Notes under the pieces: model-generated
The model's database searches: none
Seen by the model: the letters and a program-made list of their open reading frames with translations, nothing else
Told to the model about the DNA's origin: nothing
Position numbers and translations under genes: made by a program
Shown here: piece by piece, positions 9,699-19,143 of the stretch
Position numbering within the stretch: position 1 is the stretch's first letter
Layout of the letters: each line of letters opens with the position of its first letter
Assembly (NCBI RefSeq): GCF_001426525.1
Contig: NZ_LMEW01000014.1
Span: 39,210 to 103,209, forward strand
DNA: 64,000 nt
Source of the DNA: Massilia sp. Root133
GTDB lineage: Bacteria; Pseudomonadota; Gammaproteobacteria; Burkholderiales; Burkholderiaceae_D
Direction of reading: 5' to 3'

Positions 9699-12224
9699 CG
9701 CGACGGGGCGGCCGAGCAGGGCCGGCACGGCGGCGGCGTCCATCGGCCGCGCGAACAGATAGCCCTGGTATTCGTCGCAGCCGAGCGCGCGCAGCAGCGC
9801 CAGCTGCTCCTCGGTCTCCACGCCTTCGGCCACGATGCGCATCGAGAGGCCGTGGCCCAGCGCGACGACGGAGCGGACGATGGCCGCGCTGTCGGCGTCG
9901 CGCCCGAGGTCGCGCACGAACGCCCGGTCGATTTTCAGGCGCTGCACGGGGAAGCGCTTCAGGTAGGCCAGGCTCGAATAGCCGGTGCCGAAATCGTCGA
10001 TCGAGAGTTCCACGCCGAGGTCGCGGATGCCGCCCAGCAGGCGCTCGACGACGTCCACGCGGCTCATCGCGATGCTTTCCGTGATCTCCAGTTCGAGCGC
10101 GTGCGGCGGCAGGCCCGCGTCGTCCAGCGCGCCGGCGATCACTCTCAACAGGTCTTTCTGGTAGAACTGGCGGATCGACAGGTTCACGGCGACGCGGGTC
10201 GCGATACCGTGCTCGCGCGCCCAGTGGCTCGCCTGCGCGCACGCGGTGCGCAGCACCCACGTCCCGATCGGTACGATCAGGCCCGTCTGCTCGGCGATCG
10301 GGATGAAGCGCGCCGGCGACACGGGGCCGAGCACGGGGCTGTTCCAGCGCAGCAGCACCTCGAAGCCGGTGACCTGCCCCGTCGCGATGTCGACCTTCGG
10401 CTGGTAGTGCGGCGTCAGTTCGCCGCGCGCCAGCGCATGCCGCAGCTGTTCCTCGATGGTGAGCCGCTCGTCCAGCTGGAGGTGCGTGGACTCGGAATGG
10501 AAATGCACCGGTTCGCCGGCGTCGCTGCGGGCGCGGTGCTTGGCGATGTCGGCCAGGCGCATCAACTCGTTGGCGGACGCGGCATCCTGCGGATACGTCG
10601 CGATGCCGATCACGGGCGCCAGGTGGAACTCGCGCCCGCCCACGCGCACGGGTTCGGCCAGCAGCGCGTGCAGTTCGAGCGCGACGGCGTCGACGGGGCG
10701 GCGGCCCGGCCCCGCCGGCAGCAGCACCGCGAATTCGTTGGCTTTTACGCGTGCGACGCAGAGCGCCGCGGGCGCAAGCCCGTCGAGCCGCGCGGCGACC
10801 TGGCGCACGGCGTCGTCGCCCGCTTCGATGCCGAGCAGGTCCGCCACTTCCTGCTGGCGTTCCAGCGCGATCAGCAGCAGGACGATCTGTTCACCCTGCA
10901 GCGCGTCCGCCAGCACGCGGCGCAGGTAATTCAGGTTCGGCAAACCGGTCAGCGGGTCGTGGTCGGCCAGGTAGGCGAGGCGCAATTCGACCTGCTTGCG
11001 TTCCGTGATGTCGGTGAGGCTGTTGACGATCTGGACGGCGTCGCCTTCGCTCCTGAGCTGCGCGGCGAGCTGGATCGCGGTGCGGGTGGCGCCGCTGCCG
11101 TCGCGGATCTCCGCCTCCAGCGCATGCACGCCGTCGGCCGTGCTGTCCGCATACAGCCTGGCGCGCGCATCGGCGCCGGCCGGGTCGAGCACTTCCGTTT
11201 CGAGCCGTCCCGTCACCGCGTCCTCGTTCCGGCCCGTGAACTGCAGGAACGCGCGGTTGAACAGGACGATACGCCGCTTCGCATCGAGCACCCAGAGCGG
11301 CGTGGCGAGCGAATCGAGGATGGTCTTCAGGTAGCGCGCACCGTCCGCGAGCCGGCGCTCGCTGGCCTGCAGGCGGGCGATCAGCGCGGCCTGGCGCGCC
11401 GCCTCGCGGCTCATGCGCCGGGCCAGCATGGCCAGCGTGACCGACAGCAGCGCCCAGGCCAGCACGGCGATCCACAGCCAGCCGCGCCACACGGCCAGCG
11501 TGTCGGACAGGTCGCGCCCCGTGACGATCAGCAGGGGGTAGCCGGCGACCGCGCTGTAGCCGTACAGGCGGCTCACGCCGTCGATGGGGCTCGTCGCCTC
11601 GAACGCGCCGACGGCCGCGCGCGGCAAATGCGTCTGGAACAGCGGCGTGTGGATGAAGGAGTGGCCGATGGCCTTGGGCAGCGTCGGGCTGCGCACGAGC
11701 ATCGTGCCGTCGCGCTGGTGCAGCGTGACGGAGCCGCCGTGCCCGAGGTCGGCGGAATCGAAGATGCGCTGGAAGTAGGCGGCGTCCGCCTCGATGACGG
11801 CCGGGCCGATGGGCAGCACCCGCGCCAGGGTGATCGTGGCGGGACCGCCGTCCGGCGGCAGCGCGATCCCGATCTTCGGCGCGCCGGACGGGAGCGGGCG
11901 GCGCGGCGCGTCCGGCCCGAGCCTGCGCACGCGTGCGGGAATCGCTTCGGGCGCGCCGCCGGGCAAGGCGGCCGCCGTGTCCGTGCCGTCCTGCGGCGCG
12001 TGCTCCGCGGCGCGCGCGAGGGCCAGGTCCAGCGCGAGCGTGGCGTAATGGGTCTGGGCGGCGAAGGCCTCCGCCAGGTTGCGCAGGTTCGTCTGCTCGC
12101 GTTCGATCGTGTCGTGGTAGCTCGACACCAGCAGGCCGGCGAGCGTCACCGTGAGAGCGACGATCAGCATGGCCGCAGCCGCGAGCGGCCGCGTGTCGCG
12201 CGGGGGAGGGGTCGGAGTGGGCAC
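9687..12224 (-). CDS. Membrane sensor with degenerate GGDEF and intact EAL domains
   Basis: The order is N-terminal membrane segment ([16 protein letters not shown]), periplasmic Cache-like sensor, second membrane segment ([19 protein letters not shown]), PAS, GGDEF and EAL. The GGDEF signature is replaced by KANEF, so the cyclase site is probably inactive. The EAL domain keeps the EVL, NLSIRQF and [10 protein letters not shown] motifs, pointing to c-di-GMP phosphodiesterase activity, perhaps with the GGDEF domain as a GTP sensor. The frame is open up to 12338 but would overlap the histidine kinase. The GTG at 12224 (VPTPTPPP) is preferred, and the ATG at 12170 is also possible. The gene is downstream of, and co-directional with, the TctDE-like pair. 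Confidence 0.82.
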   Translation of the reverse strand: MPTPTPPPRDTRPLAAAAMLIVALTVTLAGLLVSSYHDTIEREQTNLRNLAEAFAAQTHYATLALDLALARAAEHAPQDGTDTAAALPGGAPEAIPARVRRLGPDAPRRPLPSGAPKIGIALPPDGGPATITLARVLPIGPAVIEADAAYFQRIFDSADLGHGGSVTLHQRDGTMLVRSPTLPKAIGHSFIHTPLFQTHLPRAAVGAFEATSPIDGVSRLYGYSAVAGYPLLIVTGRDLSDTLAVWRGWLWIAVLAWALLSVTLAMLARRMSREAARQAALIARLQASERRLADGARYLKTILDSLATPLWVLDAKRRIVLFNRAFLQFTGRNEDAVTGRLETEVLDPAGADARARLYADSTADGVHALEAEIRDGSGATRTAIQLAAQLRSEGDAVQIVNSLTDITERKQVELRLAYLADHDPLTGLPNLNYLRRVLADALQGEQIVLLLIALERQQEVADLLGIEAGDDAVRQVAARLDGLAPAALCVARVKANEFAVLLPAGPGRRPVDAVALELHALLAEPVRVGGREFHLAPVIGIATYPQDAASANELMRLADIAKHRARSDAGEPVHFHSESTHLQLDERLTIEEQLRHALARGELTPHYQPKVDIATGQVTGFEVLLRWNSPVLGPVSPARFIPIAEQTGLIVPIGTWVLRTACAQASHWAREHGIATRVAVNLSIRQFYQKDLLRVIAGALDDAGLPPHALELEITESIAMSRVDVVERLLGGIRDLGVELSIDDFGTGYSSLAYLKRFPVQRLKIDRAFVRDLGRDADSAAIVRSVVALGHGLSMRIVAEGVETEEQLALLRALGCDEYQGYLFARPMDAAAVPALLGRPVASGA

Positions 12225-12288
12225 GTTCGTCAATACATTGATGTCGAGCCTGAGTATAAACCGGCGGACGCCCGCCGGGGGGCGCCGA

Positions 12289-13743
12289 TCACCGCCTGGG
12301 CAGGCGGATTGCCACGCGCAGGCCGTGCGGCCGTGCATCCTGCAGGTCGACGGTGCCGCCGTGCTGCGCGACGATGTCGCGCACGATCGCCAACCCGAGC
12401 CCGCACCCTTCGCCGTGGTCGGTGGCGCGCACGAACCGTTCGAACACGCGGGCGCGGTCCGCTTCCGGGATGCCCGGGCCGTTGTCGGTGACGGTCACGA
12501 GGACGTCGCCGCCGTCCGGCGCGACGCGGACCGTGATCTCGCCGCCGCGGCCCGTGTACTTGATCGCGTTGTCGATCACGTTGGTGAGCGCTTCGCGCAG
12601 CAGCAGCGCGTTGGCCTCGATGCGCAGCGGCGCGGCGGCGGGCGGCTCGGCGTCGTCCATGCCGAGGTCGACCTGCGCCCGCAGCGCGCGCGGCACGTAT
12701 TCGGCGACGATCTCCTGGACGAATGCGGGCATGTCCAGCGGCGCCTTGTCGGATGCCGCCGCGGCCTCGGGATCCGCGCGCGCCAGCATCAGCAACTGGT
12801 TGATCAGGTGGGCGCCCCGGGTCGCGCTCTGGTCGACCAGTTTCAGCCGCGCGATCAGGGCCGGGTCGTCGGTCGCCGCCATCGCCAGCGCCGTCTGGCT
12901 CTTCAGGCCCGCCAGCGGCGTGCGCAGCTGGTGCGCCGCGTCCGCGATGAAGCGTTTTTGCGCGTTCACGTTCTGGCGCACGGACGCGAGCAGGGCGTTC
13001 AGCGCGCGGACGAGGGAGTGGACTTCCTGCGGCGCCGATTCGATCCGCAGCGGCGCCAGGTCGAGCGGCGAGCGGCCCTCGACCTCCTTGCGCAGGCGCA
13101 GCAGCGGCGCCAGGCCGGCGCCGGTGCCGATCCAGACGATGAGCGTCAGCAGCGGAATCAGCGCGGACAGCGGGAGCAGGGTGTCCATCAGGATCAGCTT
13201 GAAGATGTCCTCGCGGTGCGCCATGTTGCGCGCCACCTGCACGAGCATCCATTGCTCCTTGCCTTCCGGCGCGGCGTAAGGGAGATAGAGCGCCGCGATC
13301 CTGACCTTGATCGATTCCCGGAGGCCGCGCCCGCCGGCCGGACCGGCGGACCGGATCTCGCCGTCGTAGAAATACGGATCGTTCAGGCGCGGCCGCATGG
13401 ACGCAGGCGGCATCGGGATGCTGTTGTTGCCGAGGATGAATTCGCCGGGCGGCGTGCTCACCATGTAGAACAGGCGGTCGTTGGGATCCGTCTCGAGCAC
13501 TTCCTGCGCGGCGCGGGGGAAATCGATCAGCAGGCCGCTGCCGATGGGCTTGACGCGCCGCGCGAGCGCCCGGGTGGCCTGGGACAGGGTCGCGTCGGCC
13601 GCCTGGTTGACGTAGCGGACGGCCAGCCGGTACGTGGCGAAGCCGCCCGCGACCCACAATACGAGCTGGGGCAGCAGCACCCAGAGGACCAGCTGGCGGC
13701 GCAGGGAGAGCGTGCGGGTTCCCCGTTCAGGCCGGTCGTCCAT
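12289..13743 (-). CDS. TctE-like sensor histidine kinase
   Basis: This 484-residue kinase begins at the ATG at 13743 (MDDRPERG), inside the 3' end of the response regulator gene with a 17-bp overlap. It has a first membrane helix ([17 protein letters not shown]), a 2CSK_N-type periplasmic domain, a second helix near residues 165-185, HAMP, HisKA with [10 protein letters not shown], and a HATPase with VTDNGPGIP and GLGLAI. The architecture matches TctE/QseC relatives, which sense small carboxylates or other ligands, sometimes through a periplasmic binding protein. It is cotranscribed with the regulator and sits opposite an orphan binding-protein gene. Confidence 0.88.
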   Translation of the reverse strand: MDDRPERGTRTLSLRRQLVLWVLLPQLVLWVAGGFATYRLAVRYVNQAADATLSQATRALARRVKPIGSGLLIDFPRAAQEVLETDPNDRLFYMVSTPPGEFILGNNSIPMPPASMRPRLNDPYFYDGEIRSAGPAGGRGLRESIKVRIAALYLPYAAPEGKEQWMLVQVARNMAHREDIFKLILMDTLLPLSALIPLLTLIVWIGTGAGLAPLLRLRKEVEGRSPLDLAPLRIESAPQEVHSLVRALNALLASVRQNVNAQKRFIADAAHQLRTPLAGLKSQTALAMAATDDPALIARLKLVDQSATRGAHLINQLLMLARADPEAAAASDKAPLDMPAFVQEIVAEYVPRALRAQVDLGMDDAEPPAAAPLRIEANALLLREALTNVIDNAIKYTGRGGEITVRVAPDGGDVLVTVTDNGPGIPEADRARVFERFVRATDHGEGCGLGLAIVRDIVAQHGGTVDLQDARPHGLRVAIRLPRR

Positions 13744-14428
13744 CGGCGCGCTCGACGGCCAGCAGGTAGCCGAGTCCGCGGACGGTGCGGATCTCGAGGC
13801 CCGAACCTTCCAGCTTGCGGCGCAGCCGGTGGATGTGGACTTCCGCCGTGTTGCCCGCGCCGACTTCGGTGCCGTCGCCCGCCCACGCGGTGGCGATTTG
13901 CTCCTTCGTGACGACCTTGTCGGCATGGACCAGCAGCAGCTCGAGCAGGGTCGCTTCGCGCGGGCTCAGCTCGACCGGTTCGCCGTGGATGACGGCGCGC
14001 CGCGCGGCCCGGTCGAAGTGGAGGCCGGACAGCGCGACGTCGGCGGGCGCCGCCGACGACGACGACGTGCGTGCGCGCCGCAGGATCGCCCGCAGGCGCG
14101 CTTCCAGTTCCGGGAACTCGAACGGTTTCGTCATGTAGTCGTCGGCGCCGGCGTTCAGGCCCGCCACGCGGCTGTCGAGCCGGTCGAGGGCCGTCAGGAC
14201 GAGCACCGGCAGGTCGGGCCGGGTCGCGCGCAGGTTCTTCAATACCGTCAGGCCGTCGACCATGGGCAGGCCGAGGTCGATGATGGCGATATCGAAGTTC
14301 TGCCGGGAGAGCAGGTATTCCGCCACCGGGCCGTTCGGCGCGTGTTCGACGGTGAAGCCCGCGGCGTTCAGTTGCGCGGTCAATCCGTTTGCGAGGATGG
14401 GGTCGTCTTCGGCGAGTAAAAGTTGCAT
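13727..14428 (-). CDS. OmpR/TctD-like response regulator
   Basis: The 233-residue protein has a receiver domain with the acidic pair ED (residues 7-8), phospho-Asp in IIDLGLP, the conserved Thr in LVLTA and Lys in MTKPF. A winged-helix DNA-binding domain follows (about residues 135-225, VRGLGYLL). It is the first gene of the pair with the kinase at 12289-13743. The gap to the divergent binding-protein gene is only 57 bp, so one intergenic region must hold both promoters and probably the regulator's binding site. Confidence 0.9.
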   Translation of the reverse strand: MQLLLAEDDPILANGLTAQLNAAGFTVEHAPNGPVAEYLLSRQNFDIAIIDLGLPMVDGLTVLKNLRATRPDLPVLVLTALDRLDSRVAGLNAGADDYMTKPFEFPELEARLRAILRRARTSSSSAAPADVALSGLHFDRAARRAVIHGEPVELSPREATLLELLLVHADKVVTKEQIATAWAGDGTEVGAGNTAEVHIHRLRRKLEGSGLEIRTVRGLGYLLAVERADGRPA

Positions 14429-14485
14429 TTCTTAATATTAACGGATTTGTGGCGGCGTTACCATCGGCGACCGTTTCGAGCTAAG

Positions 14486-15733
14486 ATGCACGCCATGAAA
14501 GTCTTCGCCACGGCAATCGCGCTCGTTACCGCCTGGTGCGCCACTGCCGTACACGCGGGCGAACTCGAGGTGCTCCACTTCTGGGATGTGGGCGACGACG
14601 CACGCGCCGTGAACGTGCTGAAATCGACCTTGCAGCGCCAGGGACATACCTGGAAGGACTTCGCCGTGACGGCCGACGCGAACGGCTTTCCGCTCTTCCT
14701 GCTGCGCTCGCGCGTCCAGTCGGGCAATCCGCCGGCCGCGGCCCAGGTGAAGGCGCCGGTCATCCAGCAATGGGCGCGCGAAGGCGCCCTCGCCAACCTG
14801 GATGCCACGGCACGCGCCGGCCAGTGGGACGCGGTGCTGCCGCGCGTCGTCAGCGACGCCATGAAGTACAAGGGCAGCTACGTCGCCGTGCCGGCCAATA
14901 TCCACCGCGTCAACTGGCTGTGGATTAACACGCGCATCCTGAAGCGCGCCAATGCCCAGGTGCCGGTCACGTGGGACGACTTCTTCGCCGCGGCCGGCGC
15001 CATGAAGCGGGCCGGGTATATCGCCGTCACGCACGGCGGCCAGCCCTGGCAGGACTTCCTCCTGTTCGAAAACGTCGTGCTGGGCGTCGGCGGTCCCGAG
15101 TTCTACCGCAAGGCGTTCGTGGCGCTGGATCCCGGCGCACTGGCCGGCCCGGTCATGGAACAGGCGTTGCAGACGTTCCGCCGCATCAAGCCGTACACCG
15201 ACGTCGCCGCGATGGGACGCAACTGGAACGTGGCGGCGTCGCGGCTGGCGAACGGGGAGGCGGGCATGCAGTTCATGGGCGACTGGGCCAAGCCCATCTT
15301 CCAGACGGCGCAGCGCAGGGGCAACCTGGAGTTCGCCTGCGTGCCCGCGCCCGGGACGGCCAAGTCCTATGCCTATACGGTCGACTCGTTCGCCCTGTTC
15401 AAGGTGAACAGCCCCGCCAAGACCCGCGCCCAGCAGGACTTCGCCGCCGACCTGCTGGCGCCCGGCGTGCAGGAGGAATTCAACCTCGTCAAAGGGTCGA
15501 TTCCGGTGCGCCAGGGCGTCGACCTCACGAAATTCGACCGCTGCGCGAAGCAGTCGGCCGCCGCCTTTGAGGCCGCCTCCCGTGGCGGCACACTCGTCCC
15601 AAGCATCTCCATGGCCCTGCCGCCCACGGTCGAGGATGCCATGCGCGAAGCCGTCAGCGCCTACTGGCACGACGACCGCATCACCGCCCGCGCGACGATG
15701 CAGCGCCTCGTCGCGGCCGCCCGCCGTCCCTGA
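14486..15733 (+). CDS. Orphan ABC-type sugar-binding protein
   Basis: This 415-residue extracellular solute-binding protein (family 1) resembles glucose/mannose or other sugar binding proteins. It has a signal peptide (MKVFATAIALVTAWCATAVHA), a binding-protein core with QVKAPVIQQWA, PANIHRVNWLWIN and the late conserved QFMGDWAK. Two in-frame ATGs compete (14486 and 14495). No permease or ATPase gene is nearby. Since it is divergent from a TctD/TctE-like pair, a likely inferred role is to present a sugar to the sensor kinase, or to be that pair's target gene. Transport through permeases encoded elsewhere is the alternative. Confidence 0.82.
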   Translation: MHAMKVFATAIALVTAWCATAVHAGELEVLHFWDVGDDARAVNVLKSTLQRQGHTWKDFAVTADANGFPLFLLRSRVQSGNPPAAAQVKAPVIQQWAREGALANLDATARAGQWDAVLPRVVSDAMKYKGSYVAVPANIHRVNWLWINTRILKRANAQVPVTWDDFFAAAGAMKRAGYIAVTHGGQPWQDFLLFENVVLGVGGPEFYRKAFVALDPGALAGPVMEQALQTFRRIKPYTDVAAMGRNWNVAASRLANGEAGMQFMGDWAKPIFQTAQRRGNLEFACVPAPGTAKSYAYTVDSFALFKVNSPAKTRAQQDFAADLLAPGVQEEFNLVKGSIPVRQGVDLTKFDRCAKQSAAAFEAASRGGTLVPSISMALPPTVEDAMREAVSAYWHDDRITARATMQRLVAAARRP

Positions 15734-15832
15734 TTCCTCCTGTTGTTCCTTGCGCCGTCGCGCCTCGGCCCGGTGTGTGAGTTTTCGCGTGTATCTGTCC
15801 GTCCACATCGATGAACATTGTCACTATTTAAT

Positions 15833-15862
15833 TTGACTAGTAAAAACATTGCGGCGTAGACT
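15833..15862 (+). promoter_or_regulatory. Candidate promoter of TonB receptor 1
   Basis: TTGACT at 15833-15838 and TAGACT at 15857-15862 are separated by 18 bp. The arrangement resembles the two GH74 promoters (19048, 21578), which also have TTGAC and a TTAGAC/TTAAAC element followed by a TTAA-rich stretch. Confidence 0.4.
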
Positions 15863-15886
15863 TAATTAATGCCAAATTAATTTAAG
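15861..15886. promoter_or_regulatory. Imperfect palindrome, candidate operator
   Basis: CTTAATTAAT (15861-15870) pairs with ATTAATTTAAG (15876-15886), with one unpaired base in the second arm. It overlaps the candidate -10 and transcription start of TonB receptor 1, a position suited to a repressor. Confidence 0.4.
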
Positions 15887-15949
15887 ACGCATATTCGTTA
15901 ACAATGTTTCACGCCGCGTCGACGGCGCATTACCAACCAAGGAGATGAT

Positions 15950-18900
15950 GTGAACCAGTTCAGGAAAACGGCTATCGCCGTCGGCGTGTCTCAAGTCGTG
16001 CTGCTCGCCAGCGGCATGGCATACGCACAAACCACCCCTGCCACCGACAACGGGACCACGTCGGTCATCGTGGTCGGCCAGCGCGCCTCGCTGGAAAATG
16101 CCCAGAAAATCAAGCAGAACGCCGACGAAGTCGTCGACTCGATCGTCGCCGACGACATCGGCAAACTGCCGGACCGTTCGGTCACGGAGGTGCTGCAGCG
16201 CGTGGTCGGCGTGACCATCGACCGCACCATGGCCAAGGGCGACCCGGAACACTATTCGGTCGAAGGTTCGGGCGTGATGGTCCGCGGCCTGAGCTACGTC
16301 CGTTCCGAGCTGAACGGCCGCGACTCGTTCTCGGCCAACGGCGGCCGCTCGCTGAATTTCGAAGACGTGCCGCCCGAGCTGATGGCCGGCATCGACGTCT
16401 ACAAGAACCCGTCGGCCGAACAGATCGAAGGCGGCATCTCCGGCCTGATCAACCTCCGCACCGCGATGCCGTTCGACTTCAAGGGCCGCAAGATGTCGGT
16501 CTCGGCGCAGGATACGTATTCCACGCTGAAGAAGGGCAAGCCCCAGCCGTCGTACTCGATGATGTTCTCCGACCGCTGGAAGACGCGCTTCGGCGAATTC
16601 GGCGCCCTGTTCGACCTGGCCACGTCGCAGAGCGGCACCCGCACCGACGCCTTCCAGGTCTCGCCTTATTACCCGCGCACCGACGTCGTGCCCGGCCAGA
16701 CGGTCTGGGTGCCGAACGCCGCGAGCTTCCGTTCGCTGGAGTTCGACCGCAAGCGCGACGGCGCCTATGCCGCGTTCCAGTGGAAGCCGAACAGCAACGT
16801 CCAGTCGTCGCTCACCTACTTCAAGTCGCGCTACAAGATGAAGTGGGACGAGCAGGCGATCTTTGGCCAGTCCAGCCCGTACAACCTGCAGGTCGCGAAC
16901 GGCAAGTTCGATCCGAAGGGCGCCATGATCAGCGGCGTGCTCACCGATCCGGCCGACGGCGGCGTCAACTTCAACGACGACACCCGCACCTCGACGCGCA
17001 AGTCGGCCACGACCGACATTTCGTGGAACCTGCGCTGGCGCCTGAACAGCCAGTGGACCGTGACGACCGACCTGCAGAAGGTACGCGCCACCACCGGCAG
17101 TTTCGACTCGACGGTCGCCACCGGCCTGCAGATCCCGCAGATGGGCATGGACATGAGCTCGACGCCGGCCCGCCTGACGTTCGACGACGCCACCAAGGCG
17201 TACATGGCCAATGCGAACAATTACTACTGGGGCTTCACGATGGAGCACCAGGATGCGAGCGTCGCCAACGAGAAGGCCTGGAAAACCGACGTCAAGTACG
17301 AATTCGACCACCCCGTGCTGCGCGACCTGCGCGTGGGCGTGCGCCTGACCGACCGCGATGCGACGACGATCAACTCCGTGCCGGGCTATAACTGGGCGGC
17401 GATCACCCAGCCGTGGCAGGTGGGCCCGGTCGGTTCGTGGCAGCCGCTGACCCAGCTGGCCTACCTGGGCGATCCGCGCTTCTCCGCCGGCACGCACCTG
17501 AACACGTTCCCGAACTTCTTCAACGGCAAGGCGTCGGTGCCGGCCGTCGTGTTCCCGAACACGTCGCTGGCCGACGGCTATCCGGGCACGTATTCGCAGC
17601 TGCACCAGTATTACAACGTGCTGTGCGCCGAACGCAGCGGCGGCACGCTGGACAGCTGCGGCGCCTGGAAACCGGCGACGTTCGGCACCGATCCGTCGGG
17701 CACCAACGACCAGCAGGAGCGCAGCAAGGCCCTGTACACGCAGCTGCGTTTCGGCTTCGACGACCTGAAATATCCGATCGACGGCAACATCGGCGTGCGC
17801 TACGTGAAAACGAACATGGTCGCCCACGGCTACACGGTGTTCAGCTTCACGGCCCCGAGCATCCCGGCCGGCGCCACGGTGACCGGCGTGCCGATCCCGA
17901 ACATCCCGAACTTCCAGCAGAAGCAGGACTTCGACAATTCGTACAGCAACGTGCTGCCGACGCTGAACCTGCGCATGAAGGCGTCGGACAAGCTGCAATT
18001 CCGCTTCGCGTACGGCAAGGCGATGTCGCGTCCGGACTTCTCGCAACTGCAGGCCTACACGAACCTGTCGGAAGCGACCACCACGAGCACCAACACCGCG
18101 ACCAACATCGTCAACGTCAGCAACGTCAGCCTCACCGGCACCGGCAGCGGCAATCCGATGCTGCGTCCGACGATGGCCAAGCAGGCCGACATCACGGCCG
18201 AGTGGTATTTCGCGCCGACCGGTTCGTTCACGGCCGCGCTGTTCCACAAGAAGCTCAGCGACGTCATCATCAACCAGAGCTACAACTTCGCGCTGCCGGA
18301 CGTGAACGGCACGATGCATGACTTCGTGACGACGGGGCCGGTGAACGGCGCGAACGGCACGGCCAAGGGCATCGAACTGGCTTACCAGCAGTACTTCGAC
18401 ATGCTGCCGGGCTGGCTCGCGGGCTTCGGCGTGCAGGCGAACTACACGTACGTGAAGAGCAGCCAGGACCTGTTCCACCCGGTGTACCAGGCGTACTGCT
18501 CGGGCGGCAGCGGCGCGGACAACCTGAACCTGAACCTGAACGGTTGCGACGTGGACGGCAAGACCTTCGGCAACCTGCCGCTCAACGGCCTGTCGAAGAA
18601 CTCGTACAACCTGGCGCTGCTGTTCGACCGTGGTCCGATCTCGGCCCGCGTGGCGTACAGCTGGCGTTCGAAGTCGCTGCAGGCGATCAACGCCAACGGC
18701 ACGAACGGCGGCGACGGCACCGACACCAACCCGGCCAGCCCGACGTTCGGCCAGCACAACGTGCAGTACGCGCTGCCGACGTGGTCGGATGCCTACGGCC
18801 AGGTGGATGCGTCGATCTTCTACAAGATCACCGAGAACCTGTCGTTCGGCCTCGAGGCGCAGAACCTGAACAACGCCATGTACAAGCAGTTGATGCAGCA

Positions 18901-18976
18901 GGGCGTCGGCTTCAAGGTCCGCGGCGCGTACGTGACGGGTCCGCGCTACACGGCCCAGATGCGTTATTCGTTCTGA
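15950..18976 (+). CDS. TonB-dependent receptor 1 (xyloglucan block)
   Basis: This 1008-residue outer-membrane receptor starts at a GTG eight bases after GGAGA (15941-15945). It has a signal peptide ending around AYAQ, a plug domain (VVGQRASLENAQK, DDIGKLPDRSV, VTEVLQRVVGV) and a large beta-barrel ending in an aromatic residue (ARYSF-like end, QMRYSF). It belongs to the long Xanthomonas/Caulobacter-type receptor group, which often imports plant oligosaccharides. It is followed by an intrinsic terminator and two GH74 genes, so xyloglucan oligosaccharides are the likely substrate by context. Substrate cannot be read from sequence alone. Confidence 0.92.
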   Translation: MNQFRKTAIAVGVSQVVLLASGMAYAQTTPATDNGTTSVIVVGQRASLENAQKIKQNADEVVDSIVADDIGKLPDRSVTEVLQRVVGVTIDRTMAKGDPEHYSVEGSGVMVRGLSYVRSELNGRDSFSANGGRSLNFEDVPPELMAGIDVYKNPSAEQIEGGISGLINLRTAMPFDFKGRKMSVSAQDTYSTLKKGKPQPSYSMMFSDRWKTRFGEFGALFDLATSQSGTRTDAFQVSPYYPRTDVVPGQTVWVPNAASFRSLEFDRKRDGAYAAFQWKPNSNVQSSLTYFKSRYKMKWDEQAIFGQSSPYNLQVANGKFDPKGAMISGVLTDPADGGVNFNDDTRTSTRKSATTDISWNLRWRLNSQWTVTTDLQKVRATTGSFDSTVATGLQIPQMGMDMSSTPARLTFDDATKAYMANANNYYWGFTMEHQDASVANEKAWKTDVKYEFDHPVLRDLRVGVRLTDRDATTINSVPGYNWAAITQPWQVGPVGSWQPLTQLAYLGDPRFSAGTHLNTFPNFFNGKASVPAVVFPNTSLADGYPGTYSQLHQYYNVLCAERSGGTLDSCGAWKPATFGTDPSGTNDQQERSKALYTQLRFGFDDLKYPIDGNIGVRYVKTNMVAHGYTVFSFTAPSIPAGATVTGVPIPNIPNFQQKQDFDNSYSNVLPTLNLRMKASDKLQFRFAYGKAMSRPDFSQLQAYTNLSEATTTSTNTATNIVNVSNVSLTGTGSGNPMLRPTMAKQADITAEWYFAPTGSFTAALFHKKLSDVIINQSYNFALPDVNGTMHDFVTTGPVNGANGTAKGIELAYQQYFDMLPGWLAGFGVQANYTYVKSSQDLFHPVYQAYCSGGSGADNLNLNLNGCDVDGKTFGNLPLNGLSKNSYNLALLFDRGPISARVAYSWRSKSLQAINANGTNGGDGTDTNPASPTFGQHNVQYALPTWSDAYGQVDASIFYKITENLSFGLEAQNLNNAMYKQLMQQGVGFKVRGAYVTGPRYTAQMRYSF

Positions 18977-19018
18977 CGCGGACCAGGTCTCTCTCCTCTG
19001 CTGACGGCAGATGTTTCA

Positions 19019-19042
19019 GGCGGCTTCGGCCGCCTTTTTTAT
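19019..19042 (+). terminator. Rho-independent terminator after TonB receptor 1
   Basis: GGCGGC (19019-19024) pairs with GCCGCC (19029-19034) around a stable TTCG tetraloop, followed by six T. It separates the receptor from the first GH74 gene. Confidence 0.85.
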
Positions 19043-19047
19043 TTCTG

Positions 19048-19076
19048 TTGACAGTGGAAAAGTGTGAGTATTAGAC
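19048..19076 (+). promoter_or_regulatory. Promoter of the first GH74 gene
   Basis: TTGACA (19048-19053), a 17-bp spacer and TTAGAC (19071-19076) lie just after the terminator. The same elements with the same spacing precede the second GH74 gene. The -35 is consensus and the -10 is weak, which fits activator dependence. TTAA-rich repeats follow up to 19130. Confidence 0.55.
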
Positions 19077-19143
19077 TGCGTTAAGGTTTATTAACTCTTT
19101 TGTGCAAAGCGTTAATGTACCGTCTAATAACACTGGAGATATC

